Assembly (NCBI GenBank): GCA_017163975.1
Contig: JAFFSR010000374.1
Location: 1,722,501 to 1,786,500 of the forward strand
Reading direction: 5' to 3'
From: Anastatus disparis
Taxonomy: Eukaryota; Arthropoda; Insecta; Hymenoptera; Eupelmidae
DNA length: 64,000 bases
Part shown: positions 1 through 11,669 of the stretch, one piece after another
Numbering within the stretch: position 1 is the first letter of the stretch
How the letters are laid out: each line of letters begins with the position of its first letter
Translations under genes and position numbers: made by a program
The notes under the pieces: model-generated
Told to the model about the DNA's origin: nothing
The model's database searches: none
The model's input: the letters and a program-made list of their open reading frames with translations, nothing else

Positions 1-235
1 CAGGGTGGAATTCCAGGTAGATTTTCAGGGTGAAAATCAGGTTGGAATTTTAAGGGGATTTTCAGTCTGAATTACTTGGATTTTCATAGTGAAATACCAC
101 TCTGATTTTGAGTCTAAAAATACACTCTGATTTTCATAGTGAAAATCCACTCTGATTTTCAGTCTGAAAATCCACTCTGATTTTCATAGTGAAAATCCAC
201 TCTGATTTTCAGTCTGAAAATCCACCCTGATTGTG
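1..235. repeat. 25/50-bp satellite array
   Basis: The stretch is a tandem array of a ~25-bp unit built around GAAAATCCACTCTGATTTTC, alternating with TTTTCATAGTG and TTTTCAGTCTG variants so that the higher-order period is about 50 bp. The first 60 bases are more degenerate and the array runs off the left edge. No coding potential is visible. Confidence 0.85.
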
Positions 236-398
236 GATATTTTTAAGCAATCAAAAAAATATTTTTATAAAATTAAATTTATTTATGTTTTTCATTGCAA
301 CCACAAAAATATCTCTGTTCACTTAATAGAATAGAACGTGAGAAAGTAGGGCGAATGATCGTCGTTTTAGACAAAATTAAACTGTTAGTTTATAAGCT
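236..398. other. AT-rich spacer at the truncated end of the left Copia element
   Basis: Short non-coding stretch between the satellite and the last pol codons of the left Copia copy. No LTR, reverse transcriptase or RNase H is recognisable here, so the 3' half of that element is missing at or near this point. Confidence 0.5.
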
Positions 399-2543
399 CT
401 AAAGTCTTTTATTCTTTTCGTGCGCGTTCGCTTGCCATAAGAAAGTATAATAATATACTTCATCATTAACCTTTTGATCGTCGTATTTTTCATAGTTCAT
501 TTTTCGAAGGTTTAGTAAAACTTGTGCCATGTTTGAGGCGGCGGGTATGTCTGAAAAACTGTTGTCAATGATTGGCTGAACTTTCTTTTCTAAGGTGTTT
601 TGATTCTTAGCTGTTTCCATATCCTGGTTGTTGATTTTCTTTGGTCTGCCTCTTTTTCTTTTTTCTTTCTTCTCTCCCTCCGTTTTTGATGTTTCTTCAG
701 ATTCTTCTTTATCGTTCTTAAATTCGATAAACCATTTTGCTTTATCTATGGCTTCATTATCATTAGGCCAATCTATTACACTATCTTTATTATATTTATC
801 ACCGAAAACGAGTTTTTCGTTAAACCTCACATCTCTACTCTCATAAAATTTACCTTCCTCTGGTTTTAAGAAAAGATATCCAGTTTGTGTGTATCCAATA
901 AAAATCACTCTTCTACCTTCATAACGAAATTTCGGTCCAGTTTTCCTTTGAACTTTTATGTAAGCTACGCAACCAAAACGTTTGATTTGACTGATGTCAT
1001 AATTATGTTTTGGAGCAAACTTTTGCATAGGTGCAATCATATTGTTCGATTTATGAGGCGTTCTGTTATAAGCATATACGGCTGCGCCTAATGCCAAGTC
1101 CCACATGTTTTCAGGCAGTTTTGAATCATAAATATAGGCTCTTACTTTCTTTTGTATAGTTTGATTAAATCTTTCTGCAACTCCATTGTGTTGAGGAGTA
1201 TCCGGGCAACTTAACTGGAGTTCAGCTCCTAATCGATTCAAAACTTCAATGGTAAATCCTCCGGTAAATTCTGTACCTTGATCGGTGCGTAAATAACACA
1301 CTTTTGCATCTTCACCAAGTAAATTTCTAGTGCTTTTTATAAATGTTTCTAAACAATAACCTGTTTCACTCTTTGCCTTCATAGGATATGCCATAGCTAA
1401 TCTTGAATAATCGTCTATAAACACCGATATGTAACGATATCCCTTAGGATAAGTTGTTGGAGTGATAGGCCCCATAGTATCAGAATGTATAATCTGTAAT
1501 GGCTTCTCAGCACGAGTTCTTGAGGTATTAAAAGGTAATCTATTTATTTTTGCAACCATACAAACTTCACATTCTTGAATAGATTCATCAAAAACGGCAT
1601 CTTTCAAGTTCTTCAGATGAGGCAATTTTCTTTGTAATTCTTTTAAATAAGGTACTGATGCATGACCTAACCTTACGTGCCACAGCATAGCCTTGTTTGA
1701 TATTGAAGCTTCTGGTGTATTTGAATTTAACATTACTTCCTTTTCTGATAATTCAATTTCGGGTAATTCATCAATATCATTTAGTTTTCGATCTTTGACT
1801 GTCGTCATTAAGTCTGGTCTGTATTGGTTATTACTAAAAAGTTTTTCATGTTCGATCTCATTTTGATTTTTGTTTTGTTCAATCGTTGTACAACTTTCTT
1901 TTATATTTTGTGTTTTTTCTTCTTTTGTTGATTCATTCTCTTTACCTAAATTATTTTCTGCATCAAATGAATTTTTTAAATCATAAAGGGACCTTGTATC
2001 AGTTTCCTTCAATGCTGTACTCCTTGTAAAATGTTTATTTTTAATTTCTTTTGAATCAATGGCATCAGCTATATTTACATAGATCCTTTTAGAAGATTCT
2101 TTAAGTTCTCCTGCGTTATTTTCATTCTTTAATATTTCCAATTCTATTTCCCAGAAAGGCTCTCTATAGACTCCTGTGATAAATGATTCATTTGACACAG
2201 GATCAAAAATGTCAATCATTTTATTATCTAAATAAATAATGAGTCCTTGCTCAACAAACTTTCTAAGAGAGAGAAGATTTTCTGTCAAATCTTCAGCACA
2301 TAACACATCTTTAATTTCGTACGTACTGCCATCTCTTATTTTAATGTCTATTTTACCTGAACCTTGAGTATTTAAAACAGTCGATGGGTCTTTATTCGCA
2401 CATTTGATAAATTCTCTCTTAGAGTTGTCAAAACTTTTAAAAATTATTTTGGATTTAGTTAAGTGTTCAGTGGCTCCCGAATCTGCTAAAAATTTTTCTA
2501 AAACCTTACTTTTATCTACATACTGATCGTTGTGACCATGGTT
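399..2543 (-). pseudogene. pol: Copia pol, protease and integrase part (3' truncated)
   Basis: Ty1/copia polyprotein segment. The open frame from 2306 down to 399 (635 codons) is in frame with an aspartic protease motif (ADSGAT) at about 2471-2486, so pol extends upstream to gag; the first ATG at 2306 is not the true start. In order it has a pre-integrase zinc finger (H210, H215, C246, C249 counted from the ATG at 2306), the integrase catalytic triad D276, D342, E378 with 35 residues between the last two, and an AT-hook-like KRKRGRPKK stretch. Frame is +1 relative to gag. The element stops just before reverse transcriptase, which with RNase H and the 3' LTR is absent from this copy. Coding is therefore intact for cleavage and strand transfer but the element cannot copy itself. 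Family identity is secure. Confidence 0.88.
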
Positions 2544-3948
2544 ACTTAAATAAAAACTTCTTTTTTAAATCATGATTTATTAAACTTTGATATTCAGAAT
2601 TGCTCTCACCTGATTTCATGTCGTCAGTATACTCTTCTTTGTTTTTGGCGTATTTTTGGCCTCCCTTCATTTTAAGATTTTCCTTGTATGAATTAAGTTT
2701 CATCCTTTTTGTATTGTTATGCTTATTTTTGACATCATATGGTCTCTTTCGTGACGTGTTTGCTTTGTTTACGAAAGTTCTCTTCTTTGATTGATTGAAA
2801 TTATTGAGTTTTGAGTCGTTGTTGTCATATTGTCTTTTTCTTGGGCAGTTTGAGGCAATATGATCACCAAAGCGATTGCAGTTATAGCATTTCTTTTTAC
2901 CTTTCATCTGACAATTTCTTTCATAATGTCCTCTACCTCCACATTCATAACATCTTACGTTGGAATCTAGTCTTACTGAAAGAGCTGCCTTTGGAGGGTC
3001 ATTGTCTTTACAACGTTTTGAGGCTTCGGCTTGCATAATGAAGTTTTTCAGTTGTTCGTAGCTTAAGCCTTTCCCTGTTGTGTTTTTAGTCATGAATTGT
3101 ACAGCCTGAACTTCAGGCACCGTACTCATGACTGCATTATAAAAGGCGTCGCGTTTTTCTTCTTCTGAAAGTTGACCAGCATCCGGCAAATTTTCATATC
3201 GTCGAACGGTCTCCTCAAATCTATCCCAAAACTCAACGGCTCTTTCTTTATGAGGATGGTATTGCATGCTATATAGTTGTTTTCTTATAGAACCTGTTGT
3301 TACGTTCGTTTCGCAGCGTTTTAATTCTTTTAATTTGTTGATCATTAAATTTGGATCGTTGATGCTCATGACCTTGGCGTGATAATTTTGATCAATGTGA
3401 TTTATAATAATATCACGAACTTTAAATCCATCCTTTTCTGTGGTTTTTTCATCTTTGACAGTCTTTGATCTTTCTTTCTCATCTATAATGTAGAGTAAAT
3501 CACATGCTCTTAATTCTGATTTTAAATAATCGTAGAAATGTTCAAATTTTAATTGTTTAGTTAATTTGTAATCTCTTTTAACATTATTGTTTCTGCCAAT
3601 CAGTTCCAGTTGAATTGCATTTTTCAGTTGATTAGAAGCGTTGCCGGATTGTTCATCAAATTTATTATATCCTAATTTTTCAATTTCTTTTCTTATGATT
3701 GTCGTTAGGTCTAAATTGATCAACTCCGGTTGAACAGACTGTTTATTTATTGAATGTGATGAGGTGTTTGTTTGATTATTTTTCTCGACACTTATGTCGC
3801 TATTGTCAATATCGAGACCAATGTCTCCAGTTTCCTGAGCAGATTCTCCTTCTTGTTGGATTATGACTTCTTTTATATCAATCCTCTTTTTCTCTCCTGG
3901 GCATTTTTGAAGCCTTTCGTTTACGATCTGCCACTCGTTTTCTTCCAT
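2542..3948 (-). CDS. gag: Copia Gag polyprotein with two zinc knuckles
   Basis: 468-residue Gag of a Ty1/copia retrotransposon, expected to form the cytoplasmic virus-like particle and bind element RNA. The N-terminal third is acidic and linker-like. Residues ~130-310 match the retrotrans_gag/UBN2 layout, including the conserved W241-D-R-F segment. Two CCHC knuckles follow: C333/C336/H341/C346 and C354/C357/H363/C368. The C-terminal 100 residues are Lys/Arg/Asn rich. The frame is open from ATG to stop, unlike the plus-strand copy downstream. Pol continues in the +1 frame after a run of A residues near 2560-2566; that could be programmed frameshifting or a single-base indel, and I cannot tell which. 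Confidence 0.9.
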   Translation of the reverse strand: MEENEWQIVNERLQKCPGEKKRIDIKEVIIQQEGESAQETGDIGLDIDNSDISVEKNNQTNTSSHSINKQSVQPELINLDLTTIIRKEIEKLGYNKFDEQSGNASNQLKNAIQLELIGRNNNVKRDYKLTKQLKFEHFYDYLKSELRACDLLYIIDEKERSKTVKDEKTTEKDGFKVRDIIINHIDQNYHAKVMSINDPNLMINKLKELKRCETNVTTGSIRKQLYSMQYHPHKERAVEFWDRFEETVRRYENLPDAGQLSEEEKRDAFYNAVMSTVPEVQAVQFMTKNTTGKGLSYEQLKNFIMQAEASKRCKDNDPPKAALSVRLDSNVRCYECGGRGHYERNCQMKGKKKCYNCNRFGDHIASNCPRKRQYDNNDSKLNNFNQSKKRTFVNKANTSRKRPYDVKNKHNNTKRMKLNSYKENLKMKGGQKYAKNKEEYTDDMKSGESNSEYQSLINHDLKKKFLFK

Positions 3949-5546
3949 TGCAGTTCGATCTGTAATGCAGCATTTATAAGGATTGAATATGAAGCCTTGC
4001 TACTGAACTCATTTACTAAACAACAAGTACAATGAATTCGTAACAGATAATTATGTTTGAGATTTTGAAAACGAATCATAAACCTAATTACCCTAGTCCT
4101 TTACACACAGGTATACGCACGGCGTGCACCTATACGCAATTGACCCAACAAGGAATCGGTGTCTTAATATATATATATATATATATGCATGTACATATGT
4201 ATGTACAAATCAGCTGACTTACATGTGCTTTATTGAAGGGGAATAAAGTCACATTTACTAGCTAGATTTATTATTTATTATTCATTAAGTATAAAGAAAA
4301 TTATTTTGTTCGAACACTCTCTTTACCAACCTGCTGAATATACAGCGCCACTAGCCGTAATAAACCGAATAGCGTTTTCGGCGGCTTCAATAAATAAATC
4401 TTCGCCTTCATGGTTGGTATCCAGCTGGAATACATCTTTGAATTTTGTTACGAAATTTTGGAATATGTTGTTTTTTCCTAAATAATAAGTGAAAAATTCA
4501 TTATTCACAACGATTTTATGCGCATAAAATTTTCAAAAAAAATGTTATTTGACACTCTTTAACAATACACTCTTACATTCAGTCGTACACTCTTTAAAAT
4601 AAATAATAATAATTTGAATTATTATTATTCATAACTGCAGTTATGTGATTTATCATATTTATATATATGTGCATACATGTTTACATATATACACACATGC
4701 CATTTACATTTGTATTTTATTTCTTTTTATTTAACACTCTTTTATGGCATAAACACATCTTATGTATTTCAAACTCTCGTTAATTGGTGCATTAGGTGTA
4801 CAAATTCTAATTTATACAACTAAACTTGCAGAAAATAAAATATTTTTTTTTTTTTTTTTAATGTACAACGTACAATATGTATTCACATCGTATATTTTCT
4901 TTCAGGCCCCTTTTTTTTATGATAGTATAGCCATTAAAGCTTATACTTGGCCTGCCGTTTAAGCGCAGACCTGCAAGCCGGGAAAACCCAGACCTTTTCG
5001 TTCGTCTTACAGTTCGTTCTTAGGCACCACATGTTTATATCCAAGCAATATTTTGCTTAGATATAAGCTTATGACTCACGTTTTTGCTTTTTCTTTTTAC
5101 AAATACAATGCACTCTTTGACCGTCTTTATAAAAAATTTTCTTTTTCGTTCTTTCGTTTTCTCTCCTTTTATTGCATGTTCAAAGCGTCCTGACGCTTTT
5201 CTCTTTTTTTTTTTTTTTTATTTATCATATCTTTTGTAATTTATTTATAATCATTTTTTAAACTTTCTTATTATAATTATTCTTAGGATTCATTTTATAG
5301 TTAATCATATGGATTTCAACACTCATAATATTTTCAGCGTTCATGCATTATATATATAAGGAGAGAAAAGACAAGAATGAATAAAATTATTGAAACACAT
5401 CATATAAACATTCGTACACGTCTTTATAAAATTATATGTATGAATATAATTTTACTTACTTTCAATTTCAGCTTGTTCTGCCATTGTTATAATGTAAATT
5501 ATCCTTTTTATTATTATAAAACACTCTTTAATACACTCGTTATGCT

Positions 5547-5583
<37 letters not shown>

Positions 5584-5690
5584 CACTCACTAGGATGCGT
5601 GAATATAAAACAATTTCTAATTTGTTATAAATATTTGCAAAGATATCACTTGTTATTCGCGCAGCGGAAGCGTGTCCTGGGCGCATAACC
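3949..5690 (-). other. Long 5' leader of the left Copia element
   Basis: About 1.7 kb of non-coding DNA between the LTR/primer site and gag on the minus strand. It is unusually long for a Copia leader. It contains several copies of ACACTCTTT (AAAGAGTGT on the element's sense strand), an AT microsatellite at 4148-4167 and poly-T tracts near 4845, 5205 and 5551-5580. Small open frames in it are not conserved with the partner copy beyond the general DNA similarity and I do not call them genes. Almost the whole segment is repeated in inverted orientation at 6315-8150. Confidence 0.7.
5675..5690 (-). promoter_or_regulatory. Primer binding site, half initiator-tRNA type
   Basis: On the minus strand, directly after the LTR terminal CAACA, the sequence GGTTATGCGCCCAGG appears. 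The partner copy has GGTTATGGGCCCAGC, which is complementary to the anticodon region of initiator tRNA-Met (anticodon CAT inside). Copia elements are known to prime from this internal half-tRNA. One base differs here (C for G), so this site is slightly decayed. Confidence 0.8.
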
Positions 5691-5974
5691 TGTTGGTGAT
5701 ATGGTTTAATAAAATAAAACAACAAGATTAGAATTGTAACATTCTTTAATATGTGTGAAATTATATGAACACTCTTTATATGTGAGAACAGTCGTTAACA
5801 CTCTTTAGGAAAAGGGAAAACTTTCTAATAAAGCGCACAGCAAAGACTAAATACCAAAGCTAAGACAAAACGGCAGTTATGGTCAAGTTTGGAGACGAGG
5901 AGAGGAGGGGAAACCAAGATGCTTTACATTATATATATAGTACATAGGTGCATGGGCGCACTTATATTCTAACA
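5691..5974 (-). repeat. Copia LTR (complete, minus orientation)
   Basis: 284-bp direct terminal repeat reading TGTTAGAATATAAG...ATCACCAACA on the minus strand, with the TG...CA ends of an LTR. It matches 13246-13529 in the opposite orientation closely. It is followed by a primer site at 5675-5690 and preceded on its own strand by a polypurine tract (5975-5984, GGGAGGGAG on the minus strand). Both flanks are therefore internal element sequence, which means this LTR once joined two tandem elements. Confidence 0.88.
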
Positions 5975-6171
5975 CTCCCTCCCGACCATGCTCCTTTGGT
6001 TTTATTAACGTGAGACTTTAAAATATATTTTGACATATAAATTGCGTATAAAATTACAAAATACTGTTGACATTTAAATAACAAAAATTTATTTTAATTT
6101 TAATTTTAAGACAAGATTAATAGGAATTTTATTTTTCTATTTGAATTTTTGAGTTGTAGTGTTTCCTTTAC
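5975..6171 (-). mobile_element. 3' internal tail of a Copia element with polypurine tract
   Basis: Reverse complement of 13049-13245, the segment just upstream of the right element's 3' LTR, including the polypurine tract. It shows that a third Copia copy, now lost, lay upstream of the LTR at 5691-5974 on the minus strand. The copy ends abruptly at about 6171 where the plus-strand element begins. Confidence 0.75.
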
Positions 6172-6314
6172 ATATATTAGAAAGTTTTCCCTTTTCCTAA
6201 AGAGTGTTAACGACTGTTCTCACATATAAAGAGTGTTCATATAATTTCACACATATTAAAGAATGTTACAATTCTAATCTTGTTATTTTATTTTATTAAA
6301 CCATATCACCAACA
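6172..6314 (+). repeat. 5' LTR of right Copia element, truncated
   Basis: Matches only the last ~143 bases of the 284-bp LTR and ends in ATCACCAACA. The first half is missing: the sequence jumps straight from the inverted tail at 6171. This junction is the centre of the large inverted duplication. Confidence 0.82.
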
Positions 6315-6330
6315 GGTTATGGGCCCAGCA
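6315..6330 (+). promoter_or_regulatory. Primer binding site, half initiator-tRNA type
   Basis: GGTTATGGGCCCAGC follows the LTR end without a gap. It is complementary to the internal, anticodon-loop part of initiator tRNA-Met, the known Copia priming mode. It fixes the element's orientation as plus. Confidence 0.85.
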
Positions 6331-8149
6331 CGCTTCCGCTGCGCGAATAACAAGTGATATCTTTGCAAATATTTATAACAAATTAGAAATTGTTTTATAT
6401 TCACGCATCCTAGTGAGTGCATAAATAAATAAGGAAAAATTGCCATTTAAAATAACAAAAAAAAAAGAAAACAACATAGCGAGTGAATTAAAGAGTGTTT
6501 TATAATAATAAAAAGGATAATTTATATTATAACAATGGCAGAACAAGCTGAAATTGAAAGTAAGTAAAATTATATTTATGCATATAATTTTATAAAGACG
6601 TGTACGAGTGTTTATATGATATGTTTCAATAGTTTTATTCATTCTTGTCTTTTCTCTCCTTATCCATATAATGCAAGAACGTTGAAAATATTATGAGTGT
6701 TAAAATCTATCTAATTAACTTATAACCTTTTAAGGACGGGACTGGTCGATATATCGACCACCAATTTTATCAGGCACTCCACGTGATATATTTTTTCATT
6801 TTATGCACAAATATTGTTTAAAAAAAAAGTCGAATTTCAACGTCAAAATCCCCGTCCTTAAAAGGATAATATGAATCCAAAGAATAATTATAATAAGAAA
6901 ATAAAGAAAAAGAAGAAAAAGAGGAAAGCGTCAGGACGCTTTGAACATGCAATAAAAGGAGAGAAAACGAAAGAACGAAAAAGAAATTTTTTTATAAAGA
7001 CGGTCAAAGAGTGTATTGTATTTGTAAAAAGAAAAAGCAAAAACGTGAGTCATAAGTTTACATCTAGGCAAAATATTGCTTGGATGTAAACATGTGGTGC
7101 CTAAGAACGAACTGTAAAGCGAACGAAAAGGTCTGGGTTTTTCCCGGCTTGCAGGCCCGTGCTTAAACGGCAGGTCAAGTATGAGCTTCAATGGCTATAC
7201 TGTCATAAAAAAGGGCCCTAAAAGAAAATAATATACGATGTGAATACATATTGTACGTTGTACACTAAAATGAAAAAAAAACATTATTTTCTAAAAATTT
7301 AGTTATACAAATTATAATTTGTACAACTAATGCCCCAAGATAACGAGAGTTTTAAAATACATAAGATGTGCTTATGCCATAAAGAGTGTTAATTAAAAAT
7401 ACATAAAATAAATATGTAAATGGCATGTGTGTATATATGTAAACATGTATGTACATATATATAAATATGATAAATCATAAAACTGCAGTTATGAATAATA
7501 ATAATTCAAATTATTATTATTTATTTTTAAAGAGTGTACGACTGTATTTAAGAATGTACGAGTGTATTTTTTAAAGAGTGTCAAATAATCTTAAAAATTT
7601 ATGCGCATAAAATAACTTTAAATAATGAATTTTTTACATATTATTTCAGAAAAAATGAGATTTTAAGGCGAAGATTTATTTATCGAAGCCACCGAAAATA
7701 CTATTCAGTTTATTACGATCAGTAGGTTGGTAAATGAGAGTACTCGAGTAAAATAAATTTATTTCAATTAAAAATATATATACATATTAAAAATCTAGCT
7801 AGTAATTACGTCTTTACTCCCTTTATTGATAAATTCATTATAATAGGAGTAAAGAATAAATGAGTCGGCTGACAGGTATATACATTGTGTGTGTATATAC
7901 CTACGTGTATGCACATGTATATATATGTGTGTATATATATATTAAGACACCGATACCTTGTTGGGTCAATTGCATACAGGTGAACGCTGTGCGTATTACC
8001 TGTATGTAAGAGACTAGGGTGATTGGGCTTGTGATTTTGTGTTCAAACACAAATCTAATTACCTGTTACGAATTTATTGTACTTGATGTTCGGTCAATAA
8101 GTTCAGTAGCAAGGCTTTATACTTAATCTCTATTGCTGCTTTACAGATC
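6331..8149 (+). other. Long 5' leader of the right Copia element
   Basis: Non-coding, inverted copy of 3949-5690 plus the MITE above. AAAGAGTGT recurs at about 6202, 6228, 6485, 7004, 7381, 7529 and 7574. No real ORF. Confidence 0.7.
6734..6857. mobile_element. piggyBac-like MITE with TTAA target duplication
   Basis: 124-bp insertion with ends GGACGGG...CCCGTCC, flanked on both sides by TTAA (6730-6733 and 6858-6861). It contains a perfect palindrome GGTCGATATATCGACC. The inverted partner arm (around 5290-5310) lacks the insertion, which supplies the empty site. TTAA duplication is the signature of piggyBac-type transposition. Confidence 0.8.
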
Positions 8150-9905
8150 GACCTGCAACGAAAGAAAGTGGGTGGAAGCTCGTAAATGACAGACTTCAAA
8201 GACGCGCAGAGGAGAAAAAGAGGATTGAGATTAAGGAAGCCACAATCCAACGAGAAGGAAAATCTGTTCAGGAAGCTGGAAACATGATATCAAGGATTGT
8301 CCTAATGATATCCACGGTGACAATAACAACACAAATATTAATTTTAATATTACAATGACAGGTAAAAGAGATATACTGATATTATAATTAAGTCACATTG
8401 AAATTAAAGAACAGTATAGGATCAGTAAGACGGTATGAAATTCTGCATTAAGAGTGTTGAAGAGTGGCACGTGCATGTGTGAGTGAAGTAAGAACAGTAT
8501 GAGTGTAAAAGCAGCAAAGTAAAAGAGAGTTTATTTAAAAGAGATAAACCGAAACTTATGGTGTCTAAAGTTTCAGGTAACGAGTATGATGCAGAAATTA
8601 TACGATATAACAAAATTCTTAAGGATATAATGAATTTGTGTGAAACTACAATAAAGTTCACAAAACAATTCGCAGCTTCCATAACAGATTTCAAGAATAC
8701 GCTTGCAAAAGCATTAAATCAACAAAAGGTATACTAAAGGCAATAAAGCATGAATCATGGGAGTAACATGATCAAACAACGAGTGCTCTTAAAGAGATTA
8801 AGATCAGTTTTGACACGACTTGGTTTAGATACGTGTAATATACACGAAGTTATTGGAGAGAATTACGAAGATTTGACAGAATCACAGACTCAAGATGGAG
8901 TTCAGGACGTAAAAGAATTAAACAACAGTGGCACAAGATTCGATTGAAAATAATCAAGTATCTCACAGTATTCAAAATGCAATGAGTCTATTCAATCGCA
9001 GTTATCACAGATATTGACAATTATTAGAAGAAAAATTTGAAAGATTGAAATATAACAAACTCAACGAACAATTGGATGTCTTCAATCAACTGAAAAATAA
9101 CTGCAAAAAGCACTAATATGAGAAAGAATTAAAATGATGTGAGAAAGAGTTAAAACAAAGGTTAAAACGATATGAGAAAAAAAAGCAACAGGTTCAATTA
9201 GATAGTAGCCATGCATAGGACAGACTTCTTACGAAAAAAAAAAACATTTAAATGTTAGGATGGATTCAAGAAGATTGTTCAATGAAACGAAATTTTCTGA
9301 CACGCTGATCAAATGTCAAAAGAAGAAAAATATAATGCTTCCTATAACATCGCTATCACTACACTGCCTGAAGTTCAGGCCGTACAGTTTGTGATTAACA
9401 ATATAATAAAAAAAGACTTCAGTTAGGATCAGTTATATTATACAACCTGAAATTTGAACATGTGATAAAGGTAATGGCTCTCTATAGATAGTTCTCTCAA
9501 GCTAGGATTGACCTCAACGATGCAAGATGTTATGATTATAAAGATCGAGAACATTATAGAAGGAGTTGTCTAATGAAGAGTGAAATCAAAATGCTATAAC
9601 GACAATAGCTTTGCTATTATGTAACGTTACCAAGTTGCTTCGAATTGCTTAAAGGAAACACAAACTGGTAGGTTTGTCACGAAAAAGAGCAATTTAAATC
9701 GGACAGAAAGAAAAATTTTCATATACAAGGAAAATAGATAAAGTAAAAACATACAATGATCAATCCAAATACAACAATGCAAAGAAGGCCAACTCCAATA
9801 TATATGAAAAATCTTAAAGCTGAAGTTGAAGAAAATAACAGATCAATAAAAATAAAGAATATCGAACCGATGACATAAAATCAAGTTTAGAGGCAGTAGA
9901 AATTT
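8150..9905 (+). pseudogene. Copia gag pseudogene
   Basis: Decayed counterpart of the gag at 2542-3948. Translation around 8175-8270 aligns with the start of that Gag (W-K-L-V-N-D-R-L-Q...E-K-K-R-I-E-I-K-E), 9020-9110 with its residues ~88-112, and 9320-9410 with its residues ~260-290 (LPEVQAVQF). Multiple stops and frameshifts break it. A ~500-bp segment at ~8400-8940 has no counterpart in the left copy. That segment carries two short open frames (8523-8737 and 8750-8947) that I do not recognise; it may be an insertion in this copy or a loss from the other. Confidence 0.8.
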
Positions 9906-11628
9906 AAGTAAATGACAGCAGTATTTACAAAATTAATAATGTTCTTTCTGCTGAAGATTTGATAGAAAACTTTATCTTTCTTAGAAAGTTTATTAAACAA
10001 GAACTTAACATGTACTTGAATTATAAAATAATGGACATTTTGATCCTGCGTTGAATGAACATTGATAATACAAGCCTACGAAGAATCTTTTCAGGAAACA
10101 AGATTAAAGGAATTCAAGAGTGAAAAGAATATAAAAATAAAATTTAAAGAAAATTTTAAAGCACCTAAAAGGATCAACGTAAATACAGCTAGCGTTGTTA
10201 GCTCAAAAGGATTAAAAATGAATACATATTTCGCCAGAAATACTATCTTAAAGAAAATCGACATTCATAATTTCTAAATTTCTATTGATTCATTTGATAT
10301 CTCTATAGAAAGTTATTAAGGTAAAGAGAGTGGACCAGGAAAGGAAAAGACAACGCAAATGATAAATGAGGAAAGTTTTAAAAGAATTGAACGATCAAAG
10401 GTCGAACACTAATTTAATGAATTGGCCAAAATTGAATTATTACAGAAAGAAGCAATGTTTAATTCAAATACATCAAGAGAATCAATATTAAACAAAGCTA
10501 TGCTATGTTACGTAAAATCAAATCGTGTGTTATCACTCTATTTAAAGAATTTGGAAAGAAAGTAGCTTCATTCGAAGGACATGGAAAGTCCTATTTTTCA
10601 TGAAGCTATACAAGAATGCGAAATTCACACAATTACAAAATAAATTTAAGAACTTGTACTACGAAAGAATTGCAGATTATACATGCTGATATTGCGAAAT
10701 CAATCACTTCAACAACTCATCTCAAAGGTTATCGTTACACGACGATATTCATACTCTGTGAAGATAAAAGATGTGTTTTTAAGTACCTATCAAAATATGA
10801 AATTTGCCGAAGAAATTACTATTAAAGTTTTGAATTAATAGAAGCTCAGCTTTAGATTGTCCAGACACGCCTCAATATAATGAAACTGCAGAAAGATTTG
10901 ATTAAATAATAAAAACAAAAGAAGAGTAAAAGCCTACACATATATAATCAAAAATCACCTAAAAATATGTGGAATTTAAGTTAAAAGCAGCCATATATAA
11001 AGAACGCCTCATGAAACAAACGACTTGATTATATTCATGTAAAAGTTCTGAAAGAATTATGACATTAGTCAAATCAGATGTTTTAATTACAGTGGGACCT
11101 CGATAACTTGCCGCGCACGGGGCTGTAGGGAAACAAAATTCTCAGAAAAGGTCAGTTACTGTGAAACCCCTCTATTGACAAGCGCGCTATATCTTTCTCT
11201 TTCTCTCTTATACTTTAGGCGAAGAGGCGTGGTCAAGATATATACGTATAAGAGGTAGTGGGAGCCGATGTTTGTTTGCGTACGGAGGAGAAAAGACTCT
11301 TGCGGCAAGTTATACAGCGGCCAGTTATCCCAGTCCCAGTGTATCTAGTGTACATAAAAGTTCAAAGAAAAGTAGAATCAAAATTTCGAAAGCGGGGTAG
11401 AAGAATGATTTTTATTGAATATGCAAAAATTGGATAAAGAGGCAAGATGTCATCGAAAAACAATGATGTGTCAATAACAGGAAAAACAACGAAAAATTGT
11501 GAATAGATCAAGAAGATAAAAGACGGTATAAAACTCAATATTATAGATTCTACATGGATCTTTAAGAGTGGAGAAGATGGTCAAAGAAAGCATAAAGCTC
11601 AATTAATTATAAAAGCATTTAAAGATAA

Positions 11629-11669
<41 letters not shown>

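Larger units (their letters stand above)
4000..8150. repeat. ~4 kb inverted duplication of Copia leaders
   Basis: The leader at ~4000-5690 (minus) and that at 6315-8150 (plus) are inverted copies, interrupted centrally by one complete LTR, a 197-bp internal tail and a half LTR. Matching landmarks include TTGGGTCAATTGC near 4136 and 7961, and the TTTTTGCTTTTTCTTTTTAC block near 5081 and 7020. The arms differ by indels, among them a MITE at 6734-6857 found only in the right arm, so they diverged after duplication. Confidence 0.85.

Noticed and set aside
2550..2580. Programmed -1 slippery site (T TTA AAA) at the gag-pol boundary
   Set aside because: The heptamer is present at 2563-2569 (minus strand), but pol is in the +1 frame relative to gag and the -1 frame stops quickly, so it does not explain pol expression.
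5377..5688. 103-codon frame and its inverted twin at 6373-6642
   Set aside because: Similarity between the two comes from the inverted duplication of Copia leaders; the frames contain poly-T and lack any domain, and the matching stretch ends where the DNA diverges.
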